Of a DNA stretch of 64,000 nt, positions 30,796-43,817 are shown in pieces. Numbering within the stretch: position 1 is the first letter of the stretch; each line of letters starts with the position of its first letter. The translations under genes and the position numbers were made by a program. A model generated the notes under the pieces. The model searched no databases, was not told the origin of the DNA, and saw only the letters and a list, made by a program, of their open reading frames with translations. This DNA comes from Bugula neritina (lineage: Eukaryota; Bryozoa; Gymnolaemata; Cheilostomatida; Bugulidae): assembly GCA_964035545.1 (NCBI GenBank), contig OZ037767.1:22487128-22551127 (forward strand), in the 5' to 3' direction.

Positions 30796-31231
30796 TAAAC
30801 TAACTTATGTCTTTATGTAATGTGTATTATTGGTATCTAATTTCTTGTTGAAAACAGTACTGCACGCTGTGTAATGGTTTTCTTTTTTCTAAAATGATAA
30901 CAATTTCTTATGGAACAAGCTTTATGTGTTGTTAGCTGTTGATTATATTATTGCTTTTCAAGTTTTCTAAACCAACAGGCCTTTGTTTAATATTTGTTTA
31001 TTATAATAAAGAAATCTTCAAGTAAAAAAATGTATTATAAAACCAGCCATTTAGGAAGATATTGAATAGATGACACAAGTGTTCCTGTTATGTTTAACTC
31101 AATGTTCATAACTATTGCACACATTCAGAATTTAAAGAATCTTTGACATGCTAGGTTTATATTGTAATAAATTAATCACATATATTTTGGCTGTCAGCTA
31201 GTTGTTGCTTCAAACATAGTATGCCTTAGCG

Positions 31232-31570
31232 CAGGGGTGTCTAAACTTTTCAGAGTGAGAACTATTTAAGGGGAATATTTTGTGTTGAGGGTCACATAGT
31301 AAACTTTAGCTTGAGCTGGGGGCCACAACGTCAATATTGGTCAAATTATTCTATTGTAATTTCTTATAATCATTACACAAAAAGTCCCAATAGTTAATGC
31401 AGGTTGTGTGTTTTGTATAGCATGTGTATAAATAAAACACCTAGAAGTTGGTTTTTCACTCTAATTCATATACACTGTGAAAAATAATTTTAGTTTTATG
31501 TCTTTGAGGGCCACATAAATATAGACTGGGAGCCACATCCGGCATTGGGGCTGCCTGTTAGACAGCCCTG
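31232..31570. mobile_element. hAT (Charlie-like) MITE, 339 bp
   Basis: Begins CAGGGGTGTCTAA and ends with the reverse complement of CAGGGCTGTCTAA. Interior words GGGTCACAT, GGGGGCCACA and GAGGGCCACAT resemble Charlie-type hAT termini. The flanking octamers CCTTAGCG and CTCTAGCA are only partly alike, so the target duplication has decayed. It lies in the segment present only downstream of BRICHOS gene 1. Confidence 0.75.
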
Positions 31571-33689
31571 CTCTAGCATATTGGTGCATGTAACTATCGA
31601 GTTAATTAGGAATGATGGATCACTTGTTGATGACATATTAATTAGTCACCTCACTATCCATATCACAATCAAACTGAGAGCAATTATTGCTAACAGTGAA
31701 TCTTAATATTTACTGCAGGGTTGTTTCATTTGTTTTGTCACCTCCCAGCAAGTCTACCCTGTGTTGTACAATCAATTTCATGTCAAAATCACTGTATTTA
31801 TAAGTTTAGTGAATATTACACCTTTTTTTAATACCTAATAATCTCAACTTCTTTATATTTAAAGTTGTACAAGTACTATAATATAGCTACACATTAATTT
31901 TTATGTCTACAGCTATCTTCTTTATTTGTTAATTGGTCTCCGTGTCAAAAGAGTTAAGCTAAAACTGCAAATTTACAGTCTTTTTCCATAGTTTTATACA
32001 AATCAATATTTTTTATTTATGGAAAAGTTTGCATGTCAAATTTTCTATATATTTACTATTTTGTGGCAAATCTTTTGCAGATATAGTGTTAGTCAGAAAT
32101 CAGTCAACATATAACGAAATGCAAAACTAAAGTTCTAAACTTTCTCTATAAAAAAATATAATTATTATTTTTAAAATCTTGTCTTATGGGCAGTTGAAAT
32201 AGTTAACTAACATTAGGTTTAATTTCAGCAATTTTCTGTAAGAATTCAAACATATAAAAATGAAATAGTTGATCAGGTTGATTTGCTTCTAGATAATATA
32301 TTGTTTTTATGGAGATTAAAAAATGTTAGAATAATATAATTGTCAACAGATTAGTTTGCATAACAATTCAAATGTGCGGAAACAAATTGATTGTTGAAGA
32401 TTCAACGAAAATAATAAAGACTCAATGCTTATTCCAAAAACCATTGTTACTCATTTCACTTGCAGCAAACTTTTGTATGCAGCTAGTAGATGTTTTCTGT
32501 ACAAAATAATAATTTAATTGGTGTAAATGTAGTATTAATCTGATTTTTTTTGTATTTACAACTGATTATATATTCTATTATGCACAACATACTTGCCCTT
32601 AAATAACCTTGAAGAACTGGATAAGCAACAATTTTCTTGCTCCAAGCTTTTTTGATTGATATACTTTTAGTTTTACCATTAGTCTTACAAGTATAACTAT
32701 ATTAGTGCAGTAAATTTAACTAAATACATAAAATATTATACAATGTATAGTAATATGTGTGGCAATTCTTTTTCCTTATTAAAATTATACCATTAGTCTA
32801 AGTATTACTATTATAGTGCTGTTTAAATAAATTATTAGAATATTATGTTACAAGCATTCAGCATGTCAATTGCAATTTTACTTATTCAAATATGAGAAAA
32901 ACTTTATTGCAGTGTTTAAAATTGTAATTAGGATAACAAATCAATAATTTTCATCCCGCACTAAAACTTGTGATTTTGTGTTTTCATGTTGAAAAAAACG
33001 AAAGTCATTTCTTCAAAGGGTTATGGAATATTTGTAAATACTTTCAACTGTGAAAGCTTAATAATACCAGTTTCTGTCTGTGAAATCTATGTACTATATG
33101 TACGTATGTATGTACTATGACAGTTTAATGAAAATATGTTGCATGAGTTATGTAATCTTACAAATACAAATAAAAGTGCTAAACGTTTTCTATTTCTTAA
33201 ATTACAAGCTTTTAATTTTTTGCTTTACTGTCTGAGAAATTATGCTATGACTTACAAGTTAACCATTAAATCTCAAAATCGTTTAAAATTTGTTCAAAAG
33301 TTAAAGTATTTTGAAAAAGAATATGGCATGTGATTTTTCCTAAGTACATATATAATTTATAAAATCACTTAAAGAATTGGATAAAAGTTGTTAGACTATT
33401 GGCAGCTAACTTTCATAATCTATTTTCAATGTGATTACTTACTAAATGATATTTTAGTTATGATGTTGAACCACCACATGTTACAAATATATTGGAATGT
33501 AAATTTCTAGGTTATACATTATTTTACAAACCTGTTGACACAGTGCGCTAAGTTTTATTTAATTCATTCTGTAAAAAACTTTAAACTACATATGTTAGTC
33601 TTTTTAGATGTGATTTCATGCAACTTTGAAATACCAGTATTAGCAGAACAAGGTACTGGAATATATCATGTGCTAAAAACAGGTTCATT

Positions 33690-34108
33690 TTAAGAGCCAA
33701 TAAAATTTCCCGGTTTTAGCGCTTTCCTTGTTAATGGCGGTACAAAATACTTGACTTTTTGAAGTCAAATTTGGAAGTTAATTGCCATAAATTATTAAAA
33801 TGTCTTGTAGAAAACACAGCCATATGATTGGCTAATAATTTATATACTTGTACATCTCTAATTGTTTGCTTCCTGAAAAACACATCTGGAACATTTATAT
33901 TACATCACAAGCTTCCTGTTATATTTTGGATATACAGATTTATACGAATCACTCAAACACTATAAGGAAGTGTCTGTTAAACTTTCAAAATTCTGAGCAT
34001 ATATAAAGCAGCACACACAAGTATTCTAAACACAGACATCTACAACCACACCGGCCGGAGACACATTTACTAGCATTTTCTATCAAGAACAGAGCTGAAG
34101 TCTAAAAC
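33690..34108 (+). promoter_or_regulatory. Promoter and 5' UTR of BRICHOS gene 2
   Basis: TATA box TATATAAAG at 34000-34008, at the same distance from the start codon as in gene 1. Nearly the whole interval aligns with 27600-28031, including the GATTGGC motif. Confidence 0.7.
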
Positions 34109-36240
34109 ATGGACAGCAAAGATCTGAAGGTAAATTAGTTGAAACAGCCGTTATATGCAAAGAATATTTCAACTATGTATACTATATAGTCTCGCAGTTG
34201 CTCGAATAAATGATATCATATTTTATCGTATGCTGCATGCATTAATTTAGCACTGTAAAATTTTAATTTTAAGAATCTAGTTCAAAATTTGCTGGCATAT
34301 GATAATCTATGTAGTTTATAAACTTGCAATTGTGTTCATTCAGCATGAAGAAAATAAATCTAAAGTGACAGGCAGATGGCAGGTGCTTGCTATGATTACT
34401 CTCATACTGGCAGTTCTACTGACAACTACTGTAGGTGTCATCATGTATATAGCCTTAAATCCTACAACTGGCTGTACTCAAAAAGTGACAGGACCCCCTG
34501 ACTATGAGGAGACGATTCACATGGTGAGTACAATCATTTAACATTCTCTATTCTTCTACATAAACATGCATGTCATACCACAGCATTTACTCATTGTATA
34601 TAATATTATTACTGCTATAACTGATATTTCACATATTCTAGATTTAGGGCTTTTATATGCACTTAATCTTAATAAGTGAGCTTTAGACTAATCAACATTT
34701 ATAGATTACTCTGTTATAACCCAACATTTCATGTTTCAGACCAACAAACCTGATGTACAACTGGCATTCAACAGCAAAGAAAATATTGAAGTTTTAACCA
34801 CTACAGATGGAGGTTTTGATCTGGAAGATTATGGAAAGGTAAAGCCTTTAGCATTCAGCATTTTGATCTATACTTGACGGTTGAGTGATCCAGGCATATA
34901 GATAGATAGCTTGGTTAATTAGTGGAATCTTCAGTAGCAAAATACTGCATTTAATTTATTATTTATGATAAAAATATGCATCACAATGTTTGTTTGAATA
35001 CATTTCATTTGCTGCTGCATTTCTAGCTTATAACTAGCTAGATGGTAAAATTTATTTCTAAATAACTTTTTTTAAAGTTATGTTTCAAAATCATCTTACA
35101 GCAGTATAAAAATGCAAATTTATCATTTGATTTGATTTTTAAAAATTGAAAAAAGATTCAAAATTTTTTTTACAATCATTAAGAAAATATTAATAAAAGT
35201 CCATCACTCTAGTCCTAGTGGGTTAATCCATCCGGTGATGAAAGACTTAGGATTTGTTTTCTATTGTGACTAATGTTTACTAATCCAGTGCTCTAACTGT
35301 TAGATCACAAATGTTCCCTAGAAAAGTCAATTCTAAATAATTAGTAAATTACAAGTCTAATTATAAAAATAATGTACCATTTTAGTAACTATGAAATTAA
35401 AGTTTTGAGAAATTGATATAAGTTTTAGATCTAAGTTTAGGTATTCAAATAAAATAGGATAAAAAGTGTTCAAGCAAAGTGAGTAATTTTAATAGCTCAA
35501 GTTAAAAATAATTGCAATGATACAATAAAAGCAATACCAAAGACTATAAAAAAACTCTATGAAAGGTTTCTGTTGGTATATTTTACTTATATATATATTA
35601 AATAAACAGTGCTAGTAGTTATATACGACTGTATATGTTTAGGGTATACACATAACCAAGGACACCAACTCTGGCATCTGTTACATCCTACCATCCATAG
35701 TCTCTGCTGCCGATAGTCAAATACTCAAAAGACACTTCCAAAGTCAGCAGGTCAACGTGACAGCAGAATCTCACCTCACATCTGTGACTGTGCATCCTGG
35801 GAAAGTCTCTGATACCAGTTTCATACCGACTGAGGCCAAGTCATTCTGCTTCAATGGCTACCAGTGGGTGACTATTTACCAAGAGACAGCAAGCTCTAGT
35901 CATGGTAAGACATTTTTAGTACTGTAATTCCTTTTTATAAAAATCTATTGTTCTTAGTCACTAAATTGTAAATTTATCATGAACATATTTAAACAATTGT
36001 TTATTCTTAAACATAGTGAAATATTTTAATATGATCACCCAAGTTACAGTATAAGAAAAATTGTAATACAACGTATACCTATAAGTTTTCTTTTGTGTAA
36101 ATGAGAATTTATGTACATTGAACGCTTGTAAAAATTTTATAGATCTTACTTTAAGTTTTCCAATTTTTGTAGAAATCGTGAAAAGAAGAATAAAGTGGCC
36201 TAAAATAAAAATCACGATAACAATCACTATCAGGTTTTAA
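34109..36240 (+). CDS. BRICHOS-domain precursor 2 with variant C-terminal strand peptide
   Basis: Exons 34109-34129, 34344-34523, 34740-34838, 35643-35904 and 36173-36240 give 209 aa, with the same exon sizes as gene 1. Same plan: seven-codon first exon, signal anchor, BRICHOS-like domain with Cys113 and Cys169, KRR site, then the last-exon peptide. Differences from gene 1 are few: V67M at the end of exon 2; AI to EV in strand NIEVLTT; R129K and G134S; and two swaps in the peptide, which reads IKWPKIKITITITIRF here. Net charge and the Ile alternation are unchanged, but the inner Lys moves from the middle towards the start of the strand. Open frame and splice sites are intact, so both copies are probably functional. 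Role inferred as for gene 1. Confidence 0.85.
35195..35315 (-). mobile_element. SINE remnant in BRICHOS gene 2 intron 3
   Basis: Counterpart of 29105-29225 in gene 1, at the same place in the intron. It marks an insertion older than the gene duplication. Confidence 0.5.
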
Positions 36241-38453
36241 TTCTATCTGTACGGTTCTACCCTTACTTTGCTGTGGGGAAAGCTACTTGGTTGACTGTAA
36301 AAACGTAGTTGTAGGTGCAGTGATGAAGAAATTGAGAAAAACTATGTGTTATAATAAGTTATAAATTTTGCAAAAAAGACTTTTTTTAGCAAGTTTAAAC
36401 AGAACTTATTTAGAAAATTAAAAAAATTAGGCTATCTTAATTTCTCCACTACTGCACCAACTGACAAAAGCATTTTTATATTATGCATATATTTTAGCTT
36501 TTATACATGCATCTCAATAAAATTATGTCTTTTTGTAATGTATATTACTAGGTATCTAGTACACTTTTAAATGCTTCATTCTTTCGCAAAATAATAACAA
36601 TAACTATTTTTATGGAACAAAATTGATGTATTATTATCTGTTAATTATTGTTATTAGTTTTTTCAAGTTTTCTATGCCAACATGCCTTTGTTTAATACTT
36701 GCTAACTATAATAAAAAGTCTTCATGTAGAAACAGTTATTATACAACTAGTCATTTAGGAGTGGGAAGTATTGAATAGAAGACAAAAGTGTTCCTACCCA
36801 ATTTTTAACTCATGTTTCATGCACATAGGAAAATTTTATGGCAGTGCTTGAGATTGTAATTGAGTTAACAAGATAATATTCTTTTAATTACTAAAAAGTT
36901 GTACTTTTCTGTTACAATTTCAGATAAATATTTTCATGTCGAGAAACCAAAATCAGTCGTTCACAAATTTATTAAATATATGTAAATACTTTCAGCTATA
37001 AAATTGTGCACCTGTAACCGCTTAATAATAGCAGCTACTGTCTGCATGTGAAAGGTTTCATAAACATAAAAAGTGCTAGAATTTTTGTTAAGCTGCAACG
37101 TTTTTTTCCATAGAAACTGTTTATTCTACTGATTTCTTTTTTAAGAACAACAGCCTAATAATTAAATAAAATACATTGCTGACAAATTTATGTATTACTG
37201 TGAAAGTAAGATGGAAACGTGTTGAATAAGTTGCATAATCTCACAAGTACAAATAAAAAAAGTTAGGCTTTTCTGCCATGAAAGTTTATACTAGGAATTT
37301 TTATAAAATAACCACAACAAGTCTGATGATTTGTAAAATTTTGGATACTTTTTAGGTAAATGGTTAACAAAGCTATAAAAAAATTTCCTAAGAGTCACTT
37401 AATTACTGCAATGTCAAATATATGTATGATTTTTACATTCGTTTAAAAGTTTATTTTGTTTTGTAAATAATTATACGAGCATTTGCTATCACATTATTGC
37501 ACATTTGCAACGTATTTATTTCATTGCTAATATTATAACTAAAATGTTTATATTATATATAATAGCTTAAAAACAAAACACTTGATTAATTTAGCAAATT
37601 TGCTAATATTACAAAAATGTTTACATAATATCACAGCTTTAGCTAATATTTTATTGATTTAGCAGTTTACTTGCAGTTTCTACATTTACAAAACTGCAAA
37701 GTAGGACAAGAAAGCATATAAACACTGCTGTGCCTTTCATTGTGCACCTGGCAAGTATTAACGTCTCAAAAGCAAACTAACTACCTTAGCTGCTGATGTG
37801 ATAGTATGCATACTGATAGGATATGTGATGTGTACTAAGTAGAAAAAAGGGCACTTGGAAATATTTTTAGCAAGTACTTGATGAAGCAATAATCATTTGT
37901 TCTACATGATGAAATGCTGGTACAGATATTATTAATAATTGTAAATCTTAAAATTTCGTGTTTCTTGTTGAACCTAATAAAGTATTTATTATTAAAAAAC
38001 AAGCTGATGGTACATCTTCTGGATAAAAAATGTATGTAATATAAAAATATTGATAATTTTTTACTAGCAAACCACAGAAGAATAAAAACCTTCAAGTATG
38101 ATCTAATTAACATTAAACTGATATTTTGAAATAAACATAATTTAAAAAAAAACAAAATCAATAAAGTGGCTAACAGTTTAAAAATGCTACACAAACTGGT
38201 TTTTAAAAAGAAAACCTTCAAGGTTTTGGTGATGACATTTGTTAATAACATATTTGTATACTCCAATAGAAAATCAGATAGCAATCAGTAGCGTATAACC
38301 ATTTGCTGCTGTGTATAAAGTACAGCTTGTCAGCTGATGTATTACAATATTGTCATTTCATCATAGTTCAATATATTATAAATTTTGTTCAGCATTATAG
38401 GACAGTGACATCTTAACATTATAGTTTATTATTCTAACTTAAGAAAGAACTGT
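36241..38453. other. Flank of BRICHOS gene 2 and 3' flank of copy A
   Basis: 36241 to about 37290 is the 3' UTR and flank of BRICHOS gene 2 (AATAAA at 36516-36521), matching the gene 1 flank with gaps. From about 37330 on, the sequence instead matches the 3' flanks of copies C (41555-42480) and B (45622-46640, inverted). A minus-strand AATAAA for copy A lies at 38425-38430. No gene is seen. Confidence 0.6.
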
Positions 38454-40430
38454 TTAGCTAGAAATTTGGCTATACTTATCAACTGTTTTTTTTAGAACTG
38501 TTACGCTAGGTTCGGGTTTAGCAGTGCCTCGGTTTACCTGAACACCATGGCTTGGTAGGGTTCTAGTAGTATGAGACCCTTGTCTTGCATTAGTATTATA
38601 TCTTGGCTTTGCAGTGGTGTAATACTTCAGTCTGTACCTGAACTTTCCTAAAATTACAAATAGCGACATAATATGTAGAAAACAAATTCATCTTGCTTTA
38701 AGCACAAACAAAGTAGGTAAGAGACTATGTTTATATTTTGAGCAGCATGAAGTTTTTAGTCTCTGTTAAAAAATAATTGCCTCCACTGGGAATTGAACCC
38801 GAGTCCTCTGGCTTGCAAGCAAGTGTGCTACCATTACACCACAGAGACTACCTGGTAAACTCAACACTACATCCCACCCAGTTCTCTGAACTCCACTGGC
38901 CTATCTACTACTCCTTCAGTCATCAGGCTTTCCTGGCCTCTCAACTCCCTCGGAGTACTGCAACTACACTTCACTAAAGGCCAAACTAGCTTGAAAAATA
39001 ATTGCCCCCACCGCGAATCGAACCCAAGTCCTCTGGCTTGCAAGCAAGTGTGCTGCCATTACACCACTGGAGCCACTGGGTAAACTCAACTCTACAACTG
39101 TCTAAGGAATTTGATACAGTTGACAGTTTTAAAATGGCTAATAGCAAATCTGAAATAAACACAATTTGTTGTGTTTAACAAAACAAAACAGATTAATTAT
39201 TAGTTTTCACCTGGTGGGTATAGACTAGGTCTTGTAGTAGGACCAGCTGTTGAACCAGTTATTGAACTCCATGTAGCTGTTGTTGGTGGTCCAACTCTAG
39301 CAGTGGGGGGACAGAAAGGTGTTGATGAAGATGGAGTTGATGACTCATGTTTAGGTTTAAAGTCACTGGCTCTGATATGTACTTCTATGGTTCCATATTC
39401 AGACAGGCCCTGCAAGTGATTGGTTAGTATAAACAGAAGTTGTAGATGTTGTGTGACAAACACATATAATGAGAGGTACAATGGGCAGGAGAGTATATAC
39501 ACATAAACTAATAGTATTTCAATATACATTATAAACCAGTAAGTGAGCTATGTGTCATTTTCTTTTTGTTGAGATATTGGAATTGTTGTTGTTAGATTTT
39601 CTTTACATTATTTCCAAGGAGTCATTTTTGTATGTTAGCATGTTTTCAAACCTCAATATAATTATTCTCATTTTTGTTTATTTCGAACATATACATATAG
39701 GCCTATAGTGAATTTTTTTTGTAAGGCCTTTTATGTTCTTTCAGATTTAGCATCTGCCTCGTGATATAACATACTTCTAGTAATTATCAACTGTATAGTG
39801 ACTGGAGACATTGCTGGCCATTACTAACATTTTTGATACGTTTAAAATTTTTTTACACATATGACTGTCTGCCAAACAAGTAAATAAAACAGCTTTTGAA
39901 ATTCATAAGTATAAGTATATAGCTATAACCTCACAGTGTCTATGTATCAAGCAAAGTTGACCATAATGTTACAATAACTATATATATTCAAGTACCCAAA
40001 ACCTTACATTAGTATTGTACAATTATGCACACAGTTTTGTATAAATGCAGAAAGTTGTCTAACACCTTTACTCACCTGAGAAGTAAGCTGAGGTAATAAC
40101 TTGTCAACGTCTAAAGTCAGGGTGGCCACAACTGGGTCCTAGAATTCAAAACAAACTATACAGCACCTTGGTGAAAAAAATTCAGATTGTTTGTAAGCTC
40201 AATAGCAATTAAAAACTTTCTTAAATGACAATTTGGTCAATCTTATACAAAATAAATCAATAGTATAGTTTTTTCTGATAAGATTTGAAACTTTTTATCG
40301 TCATGTATAATAATTTGTGCCAATAGTAAATGAGGATAGAATAAAATTGGGTTGTGTTACTTACACTTTCTGCAATTGTAGAGCTGAAGAATGTTACCAG
40401 ACAGAGAACCAGCTGTATCGAAAGATCCAT
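38454..40430 (-). CDS. Secreted repeat-tail protein, copy A (minus strand)
   Basis: Minus-strand exons 40365-40430, 40076-40138, 39211-39409 and 38454-38647 give 173 aa. Exon 1 is a signal peptide (MDLSIQLVLCLVTFF...AES). Exon 2 reads DPVVATLTLDVDKLLPQLTSQ. Exon 3 opens GLSEYGTIEVHIRASDFKPK and runs into a Ser/Thr/Pro-rich, probably O-glycosylated, linker ending SLYPPG. Exon 4 is basic and Tyr-rich (KFRYRLKYYTTAKPRYNT) and more diverged than in copy B. I do not recognise the family. It should be secreted. Frame and GT-AG sites are intact, so it may be functional, although the TATA box seen upstream of copy B is degraded here. Intron 3 carries a 340-bp insertion with two tRNA-like segments. 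Confidence 0.75.
38761..39100 (-). mobile_element. Insertion with two tRNA-derived segments in copy A intron 3
   Basis: Compared with intron 3 of copy B, about 340 bp are extra here. Within it, minus-strand segments near 38778-38850 and 39000-39076 both read like tRNA bodies: TGGTGTAATGGTAGCACA (D arm), TTGCTTGCAAGCCAGAGGAC, then GGGTTCAATTCCC (B box). The anticodon stems do not pair properly, so they are tRNA-derived SINE heads or pseudogenes, not working tRNAs. Confidence 0.65.
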
Positions 40431-42482
40431 ACTTTAAATATGAAAGCTGATAGTTTTAAGAGATCTGTGCTTTCAATTTTCTTTTGTAATGTGTTACCAG
40501 GTGTGTCTTGCTCGTCAAATGCTATATTTATATCTGCGTTAAATTTGCTTAGAATGTGGTATTATATGTGCTTCAGATCTTTCTACTTCATTTAATAATC
40601 AATCAGCCATGTTAATATCCATATATCTGTCTAAATAAGCTCTTAATATCTAAAAGATGTTCCAGTCAGTTAGATTACACAGAGTATGAAATGTCACAGT
40701 GAAATGTACATTATATGTATATTACATGTATATCATACATAACAGAAATAGTTGTAGATAAGGTTAGATGCCAAATGTTAAAATAGATTTTGGTGTGAAT
40801 GTCCTGGTTATTTATGAAGTACCTAATGATGCTTAATAGAGCCTTCCTCAAAATACTAACTGGAGTGCCAAATTTTTTAAATAAGGCAAAAAGTTGTCAA
40901 ATTTTGTTTAAATACATAATCAAGTTATCAAGCGTAACGCTAGCATATAACAAACATATTTTGGTTTCATAACTTTCCTACAATCATTACATCAGAAGTG
41001 AAGTTATAAAAGCTCATCAGTTATTACACATAAAAGCTCATCTCTATTTTGCTTGTAATGAAATGTTAAATATATAATTTAATTTAATGTCATTGACCTT
41101 CTAATGTCAAAGGAGATGGGCTGATTGTAGCATCAGTGACTTGCAGTAAAGTAATTGAAATTCATAACCCTAATAATATATTATAATCAGCAATATATGA
41201 GCTGTATATAGCACCTGTTTATATAAAGTCATTATTATATTTACTAACTTATTTATCTACTACACAAAACTGTATCTAATAACATTTTTGAGTACTAAAG
41301 AATAGGAACTAAAATGAAGTATGTTTGCAAGCGTGTATGTACGTGCGTGCGTGTGCGTGTGCATGTGCGTGCGTGCGTGTGTGTGTGTGTGTGCGCGCGC
41401 GCGTGTGTGTGTACACTGTAAATCACAACTAGTAAGAATCTCAGTGACGTGTGCTATTTATTGTGAGATTAGGATAAAGGTACTAGACAGTTCTTGACTT
41501 CTCCTAATCTAACCACATACATAACCTACATTAGTGAAATCTTGAATATATTCCAGGTAAATGATTAACAAAGCTGAATATAATTTTGCAAAAAATTCAC
41601 TTTATTACAATGATCGCTATATGTGTGTTTTTATTTTGTTCTACAATGATAAGAGCGCAGAATATCACATTGATTCACATTTGCAAGCATGCTCATTATT
41701 TTACAATATTATAGTTACTATGTTTATGTTATCTAATAATATAGAAATATGACATTTTATTAATTTAGCAGTTTTGCTAATATTACAGAAGCTTTTATAA
41801 CATAATATTATAACTTTAACTAATGTTATATTGATTTGACAGTTTATTTAAGTTTTCAGAATATACAGAGCTGCAGAGCAGAACCAGTTAGCATATCAAC
41901 ACCGCTGTGCTGTTCATTGTGAGACTAAAACATAGTTACCTGATGATGTACCTGATAAGTATTTGTGTGTTGCTGAACCCAATAAAGTTTTTATTATTAC
42001 GAAACGAGCTGTTGGAATATCTTTTGGATTACAAATGTACGTGATATAAATCAAGGATACTCTCCTTAGTAGCAAAAAACAGGAAAATAAAACCTTCATG
42101 TATGATCAGATTAACATTAAGCTGAAACTTTGAAATAAACGTAATGTAGAAGAACAAAATCAATAAAATGGCAAATAAATAAAAGTTTGAAAAGTACTAT
42201 ACACAAGCTTGTTTTAGAAAAAAAACAATAGTAAAGATGTTGGTGATGACATTTGTTAATAACATCTTTGTATACTCCAATAGAAAATCAGATAGCAATC
42301 AGTAGCGTATAACTATCTGCTGCTGTGTATAAAATATACAGTTTGTCAGCTGATTTATTACAATATTAGTATCTCTTCATAGTTCAATATATTGATCATG
42401 TGACATCAAATATTGGTCATTATGGGGCAGTGATATCATAAAATTATAGTTTATTATTCTAAGAATTCTGTTTAGCTAGATG
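40431..42482. other. Upstream flank of copy A and 3' flank of copy C
   Basis: 40431 to about 40800 mirrors the upstream region of copy B in inverted orientation. A (GT)n/(GC)n tract lies at 41339-41412. From about 41555 on, the sequence matches the 3' flanks of copies A and B, with a minus-strand AATAAA at 42450-42455. No gene was found. Confidence 0.55.
41339..41412. repeat. (GT)n/(GC)n microsatellite
   Basis: Alternating GTGCGTGCGTGT, then pure GT, then CGCGCG. This is a potential Z-DNA-forming tract. Confidence 0.9.
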
Positions 42483-43107
42483 TTAAGGTTTGCTATACTT
42501 ATCAGCTGTATTTTGTAGATCTTCTGGGCTAGCAGCAAGTTTTGCAGTCGGTATGTTTCCTTCAATACCAGGCCTGTCTATTGGTCTTGTAGTAGTATAA
42601 TACTTTTGTCCATACCTGAATTTTCCTAAAGGTACAAATAGTGACACAATATAAAGCAACTTAAATCTTATTTTAAACATGCGCAAAGCAAAATAAAAAA
42701 TTAGCCTCAGCTATATGATATACTATATTACGATGCACTTCTAGTAATTCTCAAAAAATAGTGACTGGATTAAGTTGTCAAATATTATTTACACATATGA
42801 CTGTCTGCCAAGCAAGTAAACAAAACAGCTTTTGAAAAACACAAGTATAAGTACATTGCTATAACCTCACAGCCTCTATATCAAGCAAAATTAACCATAA
42901 TGTTACAATAACTATATATAAAACAACTCTCAATCATGTGAACTTGATGAAATTAAAAATATACAAGTACCCAAAACCTTACAATCATATTGTACAATTA
43001 TGCACACAGTTTTGTGTAAATTATGCAGAAAGTGTTTTCATACTTTTACTCACTTGAGAAGTAAGCTGCGGTAATGTTTAAAGTTAGGGTGGCCACAACT
43101 GGGTCCT
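42483..43107 (-). pseudogene. Secreted repeat-tail protein, copy C (truncated pseudogene)
   Basis: The last exon (42483-42625, minus) is still open and reads GKFRYGQKYYTTTRPIDRPG...NTADKYSKP with a good acceptor. Exon 2 remains near 43049-43107 (DPVVATLTLN...) but has lost about 11 bases in the middle, shifting the frame. Exon 3 is missing: introns 2 and 3 are joined directly near 42700, evidently by deletion. No exon 1 was found upstream. The last exon has one KYYTT unit where copy B has several, so the repeat number varies between paralogues. Confidence 0.75.
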
Positions 43108-43649
43108 ACAAATCAAAACAAATTACAGTGTGCCTTGTTGAGCAAAATTGCAGTCTTATAGCTTGTAGTTGTCTAAATGCAATGGGAAGTGGTGCCAGTG
43201 TGTCTTGTTCTAGAACATTGACTTTATTAAACTGATAGTCAGCCCAAAGGCGCTGCAAGCCTGGGGAAGTTTGATAATTTGATTGTATATCAAAATAAAA
43301 TTTATCAATTTTTTTATCTTATTGCATCAATCTAGTACTCCGACTTTATAATATTTAGAGGAAGACTGTGTCTGTAATGCACTATCTGGTATTTCATAAA
43401 TAACCTGCGCATTCACCCTGACAACTAATTCAACATTTCACATCTAACCTAATTGTGCTTGTTATGATAGGTCATTACTTATTTTCACACTTCAAATATA
43501 TATTTAAAAAGATTATCCAAAACTAATTATGTTTAATACATGTATATTTCACTGTGAGATTCCATACTCCACATAATCTAACTGACTGAAACATCTATAA
43601 ACTATTAGCAGAAGCTTATTTTGACAGATATGGATATTAACATGACTGA

Positions 43650-43817
43650 TTGGTTTATATAAAGGAAATAGACATATTTAAAGCACCTATAATGCCACAT
43701 TCTAGGCAGATTTAAAGCAGATAGAAATATGGCATTTGATCAGCAAGACTCACCTAGTAGCAGATAGATTTGCAAACACAGACCTCTGTTACAAAACTAT
43801 CAACTCCAACACTAAGT
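43650..43817 (+). promoter_or_regulatory. Promoter and 5' UTR of copy B
   Basis: A TATA-like box (TATATAAAG, 43656-43664) lies about 150 bp before the start codon of copy B. The inverted counterpart upstream of copy A reads TTATTAAATGAAG, which is a poor TATA box. Confidence 0.55.

Noticed and set aside
33136-33333. 65-aa frame between the BRICHOS genes
   Set aside because: The corresponding sequence after gene 2 (about 37200-37290) is not open, and no domain or signal peptide is visible.
37835-38284. 149-aa minus-strand frame near copy A
   Set aside because: AT-rich Phe/Leu/Ile composition and no start context or domain. The matching flanks of copies B and C are not open in this frame as far as I could read.
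38778-39076. Two tRNA genes
   Set aside because: D-arm and B-box sequences are good, but the anticodon stems mispair and the T stem has mismatches. An insertion absent from the paralogous intron fits a SINE better.
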